Shown: positions 1-6,415, numbered from the stretch's first letter. The stretch is 7,797 bases of DNA from an uncultured Selenomonas sp. (GCA_937981305.1 CALJPB010000054.1:1-7797), one strand, 5' to 3'. Notes: a model not told the origin generated them from the letters alone. Made by a program: numbers and translations.

Positions 1-9
1 TATTGCCCT

Positions 10-783
10 TTAACGGAAGTGATCGAGCATTGCGCCGACGCTCGGGAATACCTGCTTTGCCTGTGCCTGTATCTCGGGGCGTGCCGTGGTGAGCGAGTAT
101 CCGTTCCACGCTTTCAGCATCGGCAGGTCGTTCGTTTCGTCGCCGATGGCGAACACCTCCGCGCCGTCCCATCCCATGACGGAGAGGAGCGTGTGAATGC
201 CCTGATCCTTGCTGATGCCGGCGGGCGTGATGTCAAGGCTGCACGCATTCGGGAACGCGTGAATCTTATCCCCCAGTTTTGCGTTCAGTACGGCGGCACA
301 TTCATCGGACAGCGCAGGCTCATGAAAGCCGAGCGAGAACTGCTGAATCCCCGTCAGCCCTCCGATGTCGGCTTCCGTGATGTAGACGATGGGGAAGTCC
401 CAGTCCTTTGCTTCGCGCTCGATCCACGAGCCCTCGGAGTGGTGGCAGAGGTAGGTCACATCTGCTGCTGAGAAGGCGAAGTGAAAGGACTTCTGTGCGC
501 TCGGCTCCGACGCAATCGCCGTGAGCGCGCGAGGATCAATCTCTGCCTGAAATCGTACGGATGCATCCGCACCCCGTATGATGCCGCCGTTGTTGCAGAC
601 GGTATAGTCGAACTCGACCCCGTACTCCTCAAGCTGGGGCACGAGCATCCCGTAGTCGCGGCCGGAGATGACACCGAACTTGTGCCCTGCGGCACGCCAG
701 CGGGCGATGCCCTCCTTCGTCTCTGCGTCGATTTTGCCGCCCCTGAGCAGCGTGCCATCGTAGTCGCTTGCCGCTACCTTCAT
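10..783 (-). CDS. Cof-type HAD-family sugar-phosphate phosphatase
   Basis: A 257-residue soluble protein of the haloacid dehalogenase superfamily, Cof/YidA-like (class IIB) branch, predicted to hydrolyse phosphate from small metabolites such as hexose phosphates in the cytoplasm. All four HAD motifs are visible: DYDGT at 7-11 (nucleophile D7, acid/base D9), a motif II serine at 40 in VISGR, the motif III lysine K192 in GISKDQG, and GDETND at 214-219 for Mg binding. NNGG at 64-67 is typical of the Cof group, and residues about 80-185 would form the substrate-selecting cap. Length is normal. The start ATG lies inside the end of the upstream alpha-glucosidase gene, with a 4-base ATGA overlap and an AGGAGG site at 791-796, seven bases away. 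The two genes are therefore almost certainly co-transcribed and translationally coupled. The substrate is not known; a phosphorylated sugar delivered by the neighbouring PTS is an inference. The stop codon is only nine bases from the window edge. Confidence 0.9.
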   Translation of the reverse strand: MKVAASDYDGTLLRGGKIDAETKEGIARWRAAGHKFGVISGRDYGMLVPQLEEYGVEFDYTVCNNGGIIRGADASVRFQAEIDPRALTAIASEPSAQKSFHFAFSAADVTYLCHHSEGSWIEREAKDWDFPIVYITEADIGGLTGIQQFSLGFHEPALSDECAAVLNAKLGDKIHAFPNACSLDITPAGISKDQGIHTLLSVMGWDGAEVFAIGDETNDLPMLKAWNGYSLTTARPEIQAQAKQVFPSVGAMLDHFR

Positions 784-2444
784 TTTACTTCCTCCTCATA
801 GACAACCGCCTCGAGCGGACGAAGCACATTTTTCGGTGCATCCGCATAGCTTCCGATCAGGCGCACACCCTTTAGGAACCCTGCGGGCAGCTGCGCCTCC
901 TCCAGAGAGAAGTTGACCGCTGTAACGATGCGGCGCGAGCCAGCCGTACGCGAGAAGGCGTAGATCTGTTCATTGTCCGCGAGCAGTTCCTCATAGACAC
1001 CGCCGAGCAGTACGGGATTTGTCTTGCGCAAACGGATGATTTGCTTGTAGTAGGAGAGGACGGAATCCGCATCCCGTGCCTCGGCCGCCGCATTGATTTC
1101 GCGGTAGTTTTCGTTTGCGGGCAGCCACGGCGTTCCCGTTGTAAAGCCCGCGTGTTCCGACGTGTCCCACTGCATCGGCGTGCGTGCATTGTCGCGGCTG
1201 TTGAAGTGGACAAAGGACAGAGCCTCTGCGGGGCTGAATCCTTCCTTGAGCGCAAGCTCGTACTGCCCATGAGAGGAAATATCATCATAAGCGTTGATGC
1301 TGTCCCACTTGACGTTGGTCATGCCGAGCTCTTCGCCCTCGTAGATGAAGGGCGTGCCGCGCAGCGTCATGAGGACCGTTGCGAGTGCCTTTGCGGCAAG
1401 GCGTGTATCGCCGCCCTTCGGGAAGAAGTAGTTGACGGAGCGTGCGCGGTCATGGTTCTCGAAGTAGATCGGATACCAGCCCTCCTTGGCAACACCCGCC
1501 TGACTCGCCGAGAGTGCCCCCTTGAGCTTTGTGAGCTTCCACGGGAGCATCTTCGACCAGCATTCGCCGCCCTCGTACGGAACGAGGACGTGGGCAAACT
1601 CGAACAGCATGGAGAACACGCCGTTCTCGCCGACCCAGTTGGGGAGCTCCGCGACCGAGACGCCGTTTGCCTCGCCAACGGTAAAGATGTCGTGTCCGTC
1701 AAAGACCTCTCTGCGGAACTCATGCAGGAAGTCGAGGATGCCGGGGGTGTTCGCCGTCATATCGTGGATGCTCACCATACCGTCCGCCCCGTCGGGCGTG
1801 CCGTCCTCGAAGACAGCGGGCTTCTTGATGTAGGTGATTGCGTCGATGCGGAAGCCGCCGACGCCCTTGTCGAGCCAGAAGTTCGCCGCCGCAAAGAGGG
1901 CTGCGCGCACCTCGGGATTCTCCCAGTTGAGGTCAGGCTGCGCCTCGGCAAAGGTGTGGAGGTAGTACTGATCGCGCTCGGGGCAGTATGTCCACGCCGA
2001 GCCGCCGAAGATGCCGCGCCAGTTCGTCGGCGCACTGCCGTCCTCCTTCGCATCGCGCCAGATGTACCAGTCGCTCTTTGGATTGTTGCGGCCGGACTTC
2101 GACTCGATGAACCACGGATGCTGATCGGAGCTGTGGTTGTAGACGAGATCCATGACGATGCGCATATCGCGCTTCTTTGCCTCGGCGATCAGTTCCTCCA
2201 TGTCGGCGAGCGTGCCGAACTGGGGATTGATGCCCGTGTAGTCGCTGATGTCGTAGCCGTTGTCGACCATGGGCGAGGGATAGACGGGGGTGAGCCAAAG
2301 CGCACCCGCGCCGAGATCCTTCAGATAGTCGAGCTTCTCGGTGATGCCGCGCAGATCGCCCGTGCCGCTGCCCGTGGTATCGTTGAAGCTCTTGGGGTAG
2401 ATTTGGTAGACAGCGGTGTTCTGCCACCATTTCGCTGCTTTCAT
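780..2444 (-). CDS. GH13 alpha-glucosidase (oligo-1,6-glucosidase/alpha-glucosidase type)
   Basis: A 554-residue cytoplasmic glycoside hydrolase of family 13 with no signal peptide, the usual length for oligo-1,6-glucosidases, alpha-glucosidases and trehalose-6-phosphate hydrolases. The (beta/alpha)8 barrel starts at YQIYP (13-17). Conserved regions follow: DNGYD at 61-65, DLVYNH at 99-104, QPDLN at 169-173, nucleophile D201 in GFRIDAI, acid/base E258 in VGEAN, and stabiliser D332 in ENHD. The C-terminal beta domain covers roughly 475-554. From memory, TreA/TreC enzymes carry QADLN, GEMSS and NHDQPR where this protein has QPDLN, GEANG and NHDRAR. This argues for a GH13_31-like enzyme on short alpha-glucosides rather than a classic trehalose-6-phosphate hydrolase. 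The residue after the nucleophile is alanine (A202), not the valine typical of strict alpha-1,6 enzymes, so alpha-1,4 activity is plausible. The start is supported by GGAAAGGA ending six bases upstream. It probably acts on sugar brought in by the adjacent EIICBA; the phosphorylation state of its substrate is uncertain. Confidence 0.92.
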   Translation of the reverse strand: MKAAKWWQNTAVYQIYPKSFNDTTGSGTGDLRGITEKLDYLKDLGAGALWLTPVYPSPMVDNGYDISDYTGINPQFGTLADMEELIAEAKKRDMRIVMDLVYNHSSDQHPWFIESKSGRNNPKSDWYIWRDAKEDGSAPTNWRGIFGGSAWTYCPERDQYYLHTFAEAQPDLNWENPEVRAALFAAANFWLDKGVGGFRIDAITYIKKPAVFEDGTPDGADGMVSIHDMTANTPGILDFLHEFRREVFDGHDIFTVGEANGVSVAELPNWVGENGVFSMLFEFAHVLVPYEGGECWSKMLPWKLTKLKGALSASQAGVAKEGWYPIYFENHDRARSVNYFFPKGGDTRLAAKALATVLMTLRGTPFIYEGEELGMTNVKWDSINAYDDISSHGQYELALKEGFSPAEALSFVHFNSRDNARTPMQWDTSEHAGFTTGTPWLPANENYREINAAAEARDADSVLSYYKQIIRLRKTNPVLLGGVYEELLADNEQIYAFSRTAGSRRIVTAVNFSLEEAQLPAGFLKGVRLIGSYADAPKNVLRPLEAVVYEEEVK

Positions 2445-2651
2445 GCTTGTTCCTTTCCTGCAAAGTTACTGTGCAGTTATGTGAATTTCGTGTAGATACT
2501 TTGTACGGTTATGCTTGCCCGCAAATTGTCCGTGCGGAGTTCGCACACGCACGTTCAAAGCGCCCCTTCCACCGCAAGCGGTCCCCCTCCCCCGCTCTGA
2601 CGGGGGAGGCTTTTCGCTTTCCGGTTGAATGTTGTGCACGAATCAAAACGC
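2445..2651. repeat. Hairpin-rich spacer, candidate dispersed repeat
   Basis: This 207-base gap between EIICBA and the alpha-glucosidase holds three hairpins in a row. GTGCG pairs with CGCAC (2532-2546). ACCGC pairs with GCGGT (2571-2582). A strong 9-bp stem, CCTCCCCCG with CGGGGGAGG, spans 2586-2609 around a 6-base loop. On the plus strand the last stem is followed by CTTTTCGCTTT, terminator-like but facing against both flanking genes; on the minus strand no T tract follows. The G/C-run composition differs from the neighbouring genes and resembles intergenic palindromic repeats of Firmicutes (recognition, not verified). I see no convincing coding capacity and no clear promoter for the alpha-glucosidase gene in it. 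Confidence 0.5.
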
Positions 2652-4763
2652 TCAGAATGTCAGCACAGGGGTTTCGCCCGCCTTGGCATCCATGCCCGTC
2701 GTCTTCTTCATGAGCGGGTACTCGGCGGAGTTCGTGACCGCCATGATGACCGTGTCCTGATAGCCCGCCGCATGAATCACATCGCGGTCGAACTTCACGA
2801 GCGGCGCACCTGCCTTCACGCTCTCGCCCATCTTGACGAGGAGTTCAAAGCCCTTGCCCTCGAGTTTTACCGTGTCCACACCGATGTGGATGAGGAGCTC
2901 CGCGCCGTTGTCCATACGAAGTCCTACCGCATGGCGGCTGTCCTCCATGACCATCGTGACCTCGGCATCCGCAGGAGCGACCACAACGCCCTCGGTCGGC
3001 TCGACCGCAACACCGTCGCCCATCATCTTCTGCGAGAACATCTCGTCCTTGACCTCGCTCATGTCGATGACGTGACCCGTTGTGACCGCGTTGATGGCGA
3101 CGGACTTCTCCGTGCCGACGGCAACTTCGGTCACATCCGAGGCGGGAGCGGTGAGGAGTGCCTCGAAGCGCTCGCGGATCTGCGGGACAGAGAGACCGAC
3201 AATGACCTGGAATGCGTGGCCGTTGCGGACAAGTCCGTGTGCGCCCGCATCGGTGAATACAGACGACGGAGCAACCTGCTCGGGATCGTTGACCGTGACG
3301 CGCAGACGCGTTGCACAGTTCGTCACGTCCTTGATGTTCGCCGCGCCGCCGAGACCGTCGAGGAAGGCACGCGCCTTGACATCGCGCTCGTCGAGCTTCA
3401 TGCCGGGAGCGGCAGCCGCAGCACCTGCAGCACCCGCCTGCTTTGCCTTGTAGTCCGCCTTGGTAAAGAGCTTGTCCTCCACGCCGTCGTCCGTGCGGCC
3501 GGGGGTCTTGTAGTCCTTGAGCTGAATGACGAAACGGAAGACGAAGAAGTAGATCGCCGTGAATGAGAGACCGATGCCGATCTGCATGAGATACGTTACA
3601 TAGTGATACGAAAAGAGCGGAATCCAGTTCTGTACGAAGCAGTCAATCAGACCGCCGCCGAAGTTGCCCGAGAGTCCGATTGCATAGAGCGTTGCGGAGA
3701 GCGTCGCCGAGAGCAGTGCGTGCAGGAGATAGAGAAGCGGTGCGACGAAGAGGAAGGTGAACTCAATCGGCTCTGTGATACCGCACAGAACCGCCGTAAT
3801 CGTTGCGGGGACGAGGAGCGCCGCCGTCTTCTTGCGCTTTTCGGGCTTTGCACACATGTAGATTGCAAGCGCCGCGCCCGGCAGACCGAAGACCTTGCCG
3901 CTGCCGTGGAGGGCAAAGCCGCCCTCGGGGAAGAGTTCGCGCAGCGACTGTCCGCTGACCATGAAGTCGTTGATATGTCCGAGCCAGTATGCCTGGATGC
4001 CGCCGTCCACGACCGCAGGACCGAACATGAACGGGAGATAGATGAAGTGATGCAGACCTGCCGGCAGGAGCATTTTCTCCGAGAAGGTGTATGCCCAGAC
4101 ACCGAGGATGCCGCTGGTCTTGAGGAAGAACTGGAACTGCTCGATGGCGTGCTGTACCGCCGGCCAGACGATGCAGAAGAGGAGTGCCATCGGGATCATG
4201 ACGACAAAGCCGACCGCGACGACGAACGCAGGACCTTTGAAGATGCCGAGCCAGTCGGGGATGTTCGTGTCATAGAAGTGGTTGTGCAGGAACGCCGTGC
4301 AGCAGGCGATGAAGATCGCGCCGAGCATGCCCATGTCGAGCGTCTTGATGTTCGCGATCATCGCAAGCCCCGTGCCGGGACCTGCCGGCTGGCTGTAGTC
4401 CACGCCGAACGCGCTGCCGTGGAGCGTGAGGAATGCGGAGATGAAGTAGTTGAAGAGCATATAGATGACGAAAGATTCCATCGCACAGCGTGCGGGCTCT
4501 TTCTTCGCAAAGCCGATGGGAACGGCAATCGCGAAGAGAATGGGCATCTGCGCGAACACCGTCCACGCACCCTGTTCGACGACGAACCAGAAATCGTACC
4601 AGAGCGTTCCCTGTGCGGCAATGCTGCCCAAGAGCCCCTCGTTCTTGCAGACGATGGACACCGCCACCGTCAGACCGAAGAATGCAAACAGGATGACGGG
4701 CGTATACATCGCGCCGCCGAACCGCTGCATGTTCTGCATGATGACATCCTTGCTGAGTGCCAT
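2652..4763 (-). CDS. PTS EIICBA permease, glucose/alpha-glucoside superfamily
   Basis: A 703-residue fused phosphotransferase permease that imports and phosphorylates a sugar, most likely an alpha-glucoside such as maltose. Domain order is C-B-A. The membrane IIC domain covers about 1-415, with many hydrophobic helices and the substrate-loop motif GITEPIEF at 328-335. An alanine/glycine-rich linker lies at about 441-455. The IIB domain (about 456-540) has the phosphorylated cysteine C483 in TNCATRLR. The IIA domain (about 555-703) has the phosphorylated H626 in ELLIHIG, with partner histidine H611. The phosphorelay from HPr through IIA and IIB is therefore complete in one chain. The string FSEKMLLPAGLHHF (227-240) resembles alpha-glucoside permeases of the AglA/MalB type, and the linked GH13 gene supports that substrate. 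Glucose, N-acetylglucosamine or trehalose specificity cannot be excluded from sequence alone. The start ATG has AAGGAGG seven bases upstream. The gene lies downstream of rpiR but is separated from it by a terminator, so it should have its own promoter, which I could not place. Confidence 0.93.
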   Translation of the reverse strand: MALSKDVIMQNMQRFGGAMYTPVILFAFFGLTVAVSIVCKNEGLLGSIAAQGTLWYDFWFVVEQGAWTVFAQMPILFAIAVPIGFAKKEPARCAMESFVIYMLFNYFISAFLTLHGSAFGVDYSQPAGPGTGLAMIANIKTLDMGMLGAIFIACCTAFLHNHFYDTNIPDWLGIFKGPAFVVAVGFVVMIPMALLFCIVWPAVQHAIEQFQFFLKTSGILGVWAYTFSEKMLLPAGLHHFIYLPFMFGPAVVDGGIQAYWLGHINDFMVSGQSLRELFPEGGFALHGSGKVFGLPGAALAIYMCAKPEKRKKTAALLVPATITAVLCGITEPIEFTFLFVAPLLYLLHALLSATLSATLYAIGLSGNFGGGLIDCFVQNWIPLFSYHYVTYLMQIGIGLSFTAIYFFVFRFVIQLKDYKTPGRTDDGVEDKLFTKADYKAKQAGAAGAAAAAPGMKLDERDVKARAFLDGLGGAANIKDVTNCATRLRVTVNDPEQVAPSSVFTDAGAHGLVRNGHAFQVIVGLSVPQIRERFEALLTAPASDVTEVAVGTEKSVAINAVTTGHVIDMSEVKDEMFSQKMMGDGVAVEPTEGVVVAPADAEVTMVMEDSRHAVGLRMDNGAELLIHIGVDTVKLEGKGFELLVKMGESVKAGAPLVKFDRDVIHAAGYQDTVIMAVTNSAEYPLMKKTTGMDAKAGETPVLTF

Positions 4764-4791
4764 GTGCGTTCCTCCTTATCCCAAAACCAAA

Positions 4792-4821
4792 CCCCTACGG
4801 CGGGGAAGCTCTGCGCCTCCC
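4792..4821 (-). promoter_or_regulatory. Candidate leader hairpins upstream of EIICBA
   Basis: Within the EIICBA 5' leader (minus strand), GGGAGGC (4815-4821) can pair with GCTTCCC (4803-4809), with one G-U pair. The C-run 4802-4805 can instead pair with the G-run 4792-4795. The two hairpins share bases and exclude each other. They end shortly before the ribosome binding site, which itself is free. No T tract follows, so this is not a terminator. A regulatory role is speculative. The rest of the 4764-4870 spacer shows no clear promoter. Confidence 0.25.
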
Positions 4822-4870
4822 GAGAATGAAACTGAAAGGAATATGAAATCCACTGTCCCAAAGATAGCGC

Positions 4871-4904
4871 AAAAATGCCGCGAACGCAATAGGTTCGCGG
4901 CATT
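4871..4904 (-). terminator. Intrinsic terminator of rpiR
   Basis: Read on the minus strand, a perfect 12-base stem (AATGCCGCGAAC pairing with GTTCGCGGCATT) encloses a 7-base loop and runs into a five-T tract. It sits about 50 bases past the rpiR stop and 107 bases before the EIICBA start. It should end rpiR transcription and insulate the permease gene. The plus-strand side lacks a T tract, so it is directional. Confidence 0.9.
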
Positions 4905-4924
4905 CGGGAGGGATGTACGGAGAC

Positions 4925-4938
4925 TGTACCATGGTACA
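4925..4938. promoter_or_regulatory. 14-bp perfect palindrome after the rpiR stop
   Basis: TGTACCATGGTACA is a perfect DNA palindrome, located 17 bases past the rpiR stop and before its terminator. A further GTAC lies at 4915-4918, giving three GTAC cores within 23 bases. As RNA it would give only a weak 5-bp hairpin, so a protein-binding site is the likelier role if it has one. No promoter is evident next to it. Confidence 0.4.
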
Positions 4939-4942
4939 TAGG

Positions 4943-4958
4943 ATGAAATTTGTTTCAT
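4943..4958. promoter_or_regulatory. Inverted repeat spanning the rpiR stop codon
   Basis: ATGAAA and TTTCAT flank a TTTG spacer, and the right arm includes the rpiR stop codon at 4955-4957. It resembles the core of the larger palindrome at 5788-5807 (ATGACATTTGTCAT). It may be a degenerate second binding site for the same regulator, or coincidence. Confidence 0.25.
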
Positions 4959-5722
4959 TCCGCCTGTTCCTGCACATAAAGCCTGTAATGCACATACCAG
5001 ATCTCGAGCAGGAGAAAATACGCGAGCATGGATTTGAACTGGAGACGCGCCTCGTTTTCGGGCAGGGCAAATTCTGCGGGCATGACGTAGAGATTCTCTG
5101 TGGAGCGTGCGGCGAGTGCATTGTGCCGCATCTCCGTGATGGAGAGGATGGGCACCCCCTTGAGATTCAGTCGGTCAGCGAACTCCACGACGCGCTCGGA
5201 TTCGCCCGAGAGCGAGATGAAGATGAAGAGGTCGTCCTTCCCTGCCGTCTGATAGACGGAGTAGAACTCCTCACGTCCCGCAATCTCGTAGATGAAAATG
5301 TTGTCATAGACGAAGAGACGTTTCATCTCCTGCATGACGTTCGTCTGCACATAACCCGAGGCATAGGCAAAGACGCGGTGCGCCTCATGGATGAGGCGGC
5401 TTGCACGCGTATAGTCGCGGCGCATAAGTGTGCGCCATGTCTGATCGTAAAAGCTGCCGAGCGAGGTTCTGACATCATTTGCGGGGATGGGATGAGCCGT
5501 CTTCTCCATCCGCATGACCGCCTTCATCTCGCCGAACCCGTCAAAGCCGAGCTTTTGTGCGAAGCGCACGACGGAGGCACTCGACACGGCGCACGCGCGT
5601 GCGAGTTCATGGATGGATGCGCGGCTTGCTGCCGCACGGTTGCCCTCGATATACCGCCAGATGCACCGATCCGCATCGCTGAGATCGCGCAGATGCGCGT
5701 TGATTCGTTCCGTAAGCCGCAT
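4955..5722 (-). CDS. RpiR/MurR-family phosphosugar-responsive transcription regulator
   Basis: A 255-residue regulator with the two-domain RpiR layout. The N-terminal helix-turn-helix domain (about 1-75) has its recognition region in SIHELARACAVSSASVVRF (36-54). The C-terminal SIS sugar-phosphate-binding domain (about 105-240) carries the loop FISLSGESERVV (168-179). It probably binds DNA according to the level of a sugar phosphate produced by a neighbouring PTS. I start it at the ATG at 5722 and not at the more upstream in-frame ATG at 5749. A GGGGGAGG site sits five bases before 5722, the protein then begins with the typical RpiR pattern (MRLTERIN...LSDADRCIWRYI), and the upstream ATG overlaps a TATAAT promoter hexamer. 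It is transcribed divergently from the mannose-family PTS operon and lies directly upstream of the EIICBA gene, so it could regulate either or both. It ends in its own intrinsic terminator. Confidence 0.9.
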   Translation of the reverse strand: MRLTERINAHLRDLSDADRCIWRYIEGNRAAASRASIHELARACAVSSASVVRFAQKLGFDGFGEMKAVMRMEKTAHPIPANDVRTSLGSFYDQTWRTLMRRDYTRASRLIHEAHRVFAYASGYVQTNVMQEMKRLFVYDNIFIYEIAGREEFYSVYQTAGKDDLFIFISLSGESERVVEFADRLNLKGVPILSITEMRHNALAARSTENLYVMPAEFALPENEARLQFKSMLAYFLLLEIWYVHYRLYVQEQAE

Positions 5723-5747
5723 GGCATCCTCCCCCTTTATGCATCTC

Positions 5748-5756
5748 ATTATAGCA
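5748..5756 (-). promoter_or_regulatory. Extended -10 promoter of rpiR
   Basis: On the minus strand the sequence reads TGC then TATAAT, a perfect -10 hexamer with the extended TGn element. No good -35 hexamer is found 16-18 bases upstream, which extended -10 promoters tolerate. Transcription would start near 5741, giving a leader of about 18 bases that contains the GGGGGAGG site of the 5722 start. Confidence 0.75.
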
Positions 5757-5787
5757 TAAATTTTGACAAAGAGCAGAAAAGAATGAC

Positions 5788-5807
5788 TTCATGACATTTG
5801 TCATGAA
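5788..5807. promoter_or_regulatory. Perfect 20-bp palindrome, candidate RpiR operator
   Basis: Nine-base arms TTCATGACA and TGTCATGAA flank a TT centre with no mismatch. It lies between the two divergent promoters, roughly 47-66 bases upstream of the predicted rpiR start site and 65-84 bases upstream of the predicted PTS-operon start site. Further TGACA pentamers occur at 5764-5768, 5825-5829 and 5839-5843. Placement beside a divergently transcribed RpiR gene makes that regulator the likely ligand (inference). Upstream placement from both promoters fits activation or looping as well as repression. Confidence 0.65.
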
Positions 5808-5837
5808 AAAAACCTGAAAAGATGTGACAGACTTCAG

Positions 5838-5865
5838 ATGACATTATTTCTCTTTTTGATACAAT
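5838..5865 (+). promoter_or_regulatory. Promoter of the mannose-family PTS operon
   Basis: ATGACA (5838-5843, five of six to TTGACA) is followed after 16 bases by TACAAT (5860-5865, five of six to TATAAT). A TGA preceding the hexamer forms an extended -10. Transcription would start near 5872, about 38 bases before the IIB start codon. The -35 contains one of the repeated TGACA pentamers, so a regulator binding that motif could overlap RNA polymerase. No sigma-54 -24/-12 element was seen. Confidence 0.6.
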
Positions 5866-5909
5866 ATAACCAGTGTAATGATTCGTTTCTGCAATGAGGG
5901 GGATTTATC

Positions 5910-6401
5910 ATGGAAATCGCATTTTGCCGTATTGACGACCGTCTGATTCACGGACAGGTTGCGACCGTCTGGACGAAGATGACGGGCTGCAACCGCATCA
6001 TGTGCGTCAACGATGATGTCGCACAGGACGAGATGCGCAAGAAGCTGCTCATCCAGGTCGCGCCTCCCGGAATCAAGGCGTACGTCATTCCCGTGGACAA
6101 GGCTGTCGCCGCGTACAAAGACCCGAAGTATGATTCGTTCAAGACGCTGTTCCTCTTCACAAATCCCGCCGATGTGGTGCGTGCGGTGAAGGGCGGTATC
6201 CCGTTCAAGTCGGTCAACCTCGGCGGCAAGTGCTTCAAGGACGGCGATACGATGATCTCGCAGGCGGTTGCGGTCAACGCGGAAGACGTCCAGGCGATCA
6301 AGGAACTCCTCGATATGGGGATCGAGGTGGAGATCCGCAAGCTGTGGAACGAGCCGAAGGGCGACGTGATGGCGGCGCTCAAGGCAAAGGGGCTCGCATA
6401 A
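5910..6401 (+). CDS. PTS mannose/fructose/sorbose-family IIB subunit
   Basis: A 163-residue cytoplasmic phosphocarrier of the mannose-type (EII-Man/Lev/Sor/Aga) PTS, the usual length for a stand-alone IIB. The active-site motif RIDDRLIHGQV (7-17) contains the phosphorylated histidine H14. This histidine is specific to the mannose superfamily; other PTS families use cysteine, as the neighbouring EIICBA does. It takes phosphate from a IIA protein and passes it to sugar moving through the IIC-IID membrane pair encoded next. The start has GAGGGGG seven bases upstream. It is the first gene of its operon, transcribed divergently from rpiR. The sugar cannot be fixed from the sequence; mannose, glucose, fructose, sorbose and amino sugars are all used by this family. 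The IIA partner is not fused here and is not seen in the window. Confidence 0.94.
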   Translation: MEIAFCRIDDRLIHGQVATVWTKMTGCNRIMCVNDDVAQDEMRKKLLIQVAPPGIKAYVIPVDKAVAAYKDPKYDSFKTLFLFTNPADVVRAVKGGIPFKSVNLGGKCFKDGDTMISQAVAVNAEDVQAIKELLDMGIEVEIRKLWNEPKGDVMAALKAKGLA

Positions 6402-6415
6402 CGGTCTTGGAAGGG

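Noticed and set aside
1041..2495. Plus-strand open frame of 484 codons opposite the alpha-glucosidase
   Set aside because: It is antisense to a gene with complete GH13 motifs. The product is unusually rich in arginine, valine and acidic residues with no domain pattern, a common artefact in GC-rich coding DNA.
2586..2614. Simple intrinsic terminator for EIICBA
   Set aside because: The T-rich tail is on the plus strand, while EIICBA is transcribed on the minus strand, where the stem is followed by GGGACCGC.
2625..4829. Two long plus-strand open frames (313 and 408 codons) opposite EIICBA
   Set aside because: Highly charged, low-complexity translations mirroring a membrane protein on the other strand; no recognisable domain.
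5747..5749. Upstream ATG as the start of rpiR
   Set aside because: It overlaps the TATAAT hexamer and has no ribosome binding site; the ATG at 5722 has both a proper site and the right family N-terminus.
4913..5794. Plus-strand open frame of 293 codons opposite rpiR
   Set aside because: It runs through the rpiR stop, the whole rpiR gene and its promoter, and its translation shows no family features.
5808..5909. Sigma-54 promoter or CcpA cre site upstream of the mannose-family PTS operon
   Set aside because: Such elements are common for this operon type, but no TGGCAC-N5-TTGCT element exists, and the best cre-like stretch (around 5815-5829) mismatches the central CG and other fixed positions.
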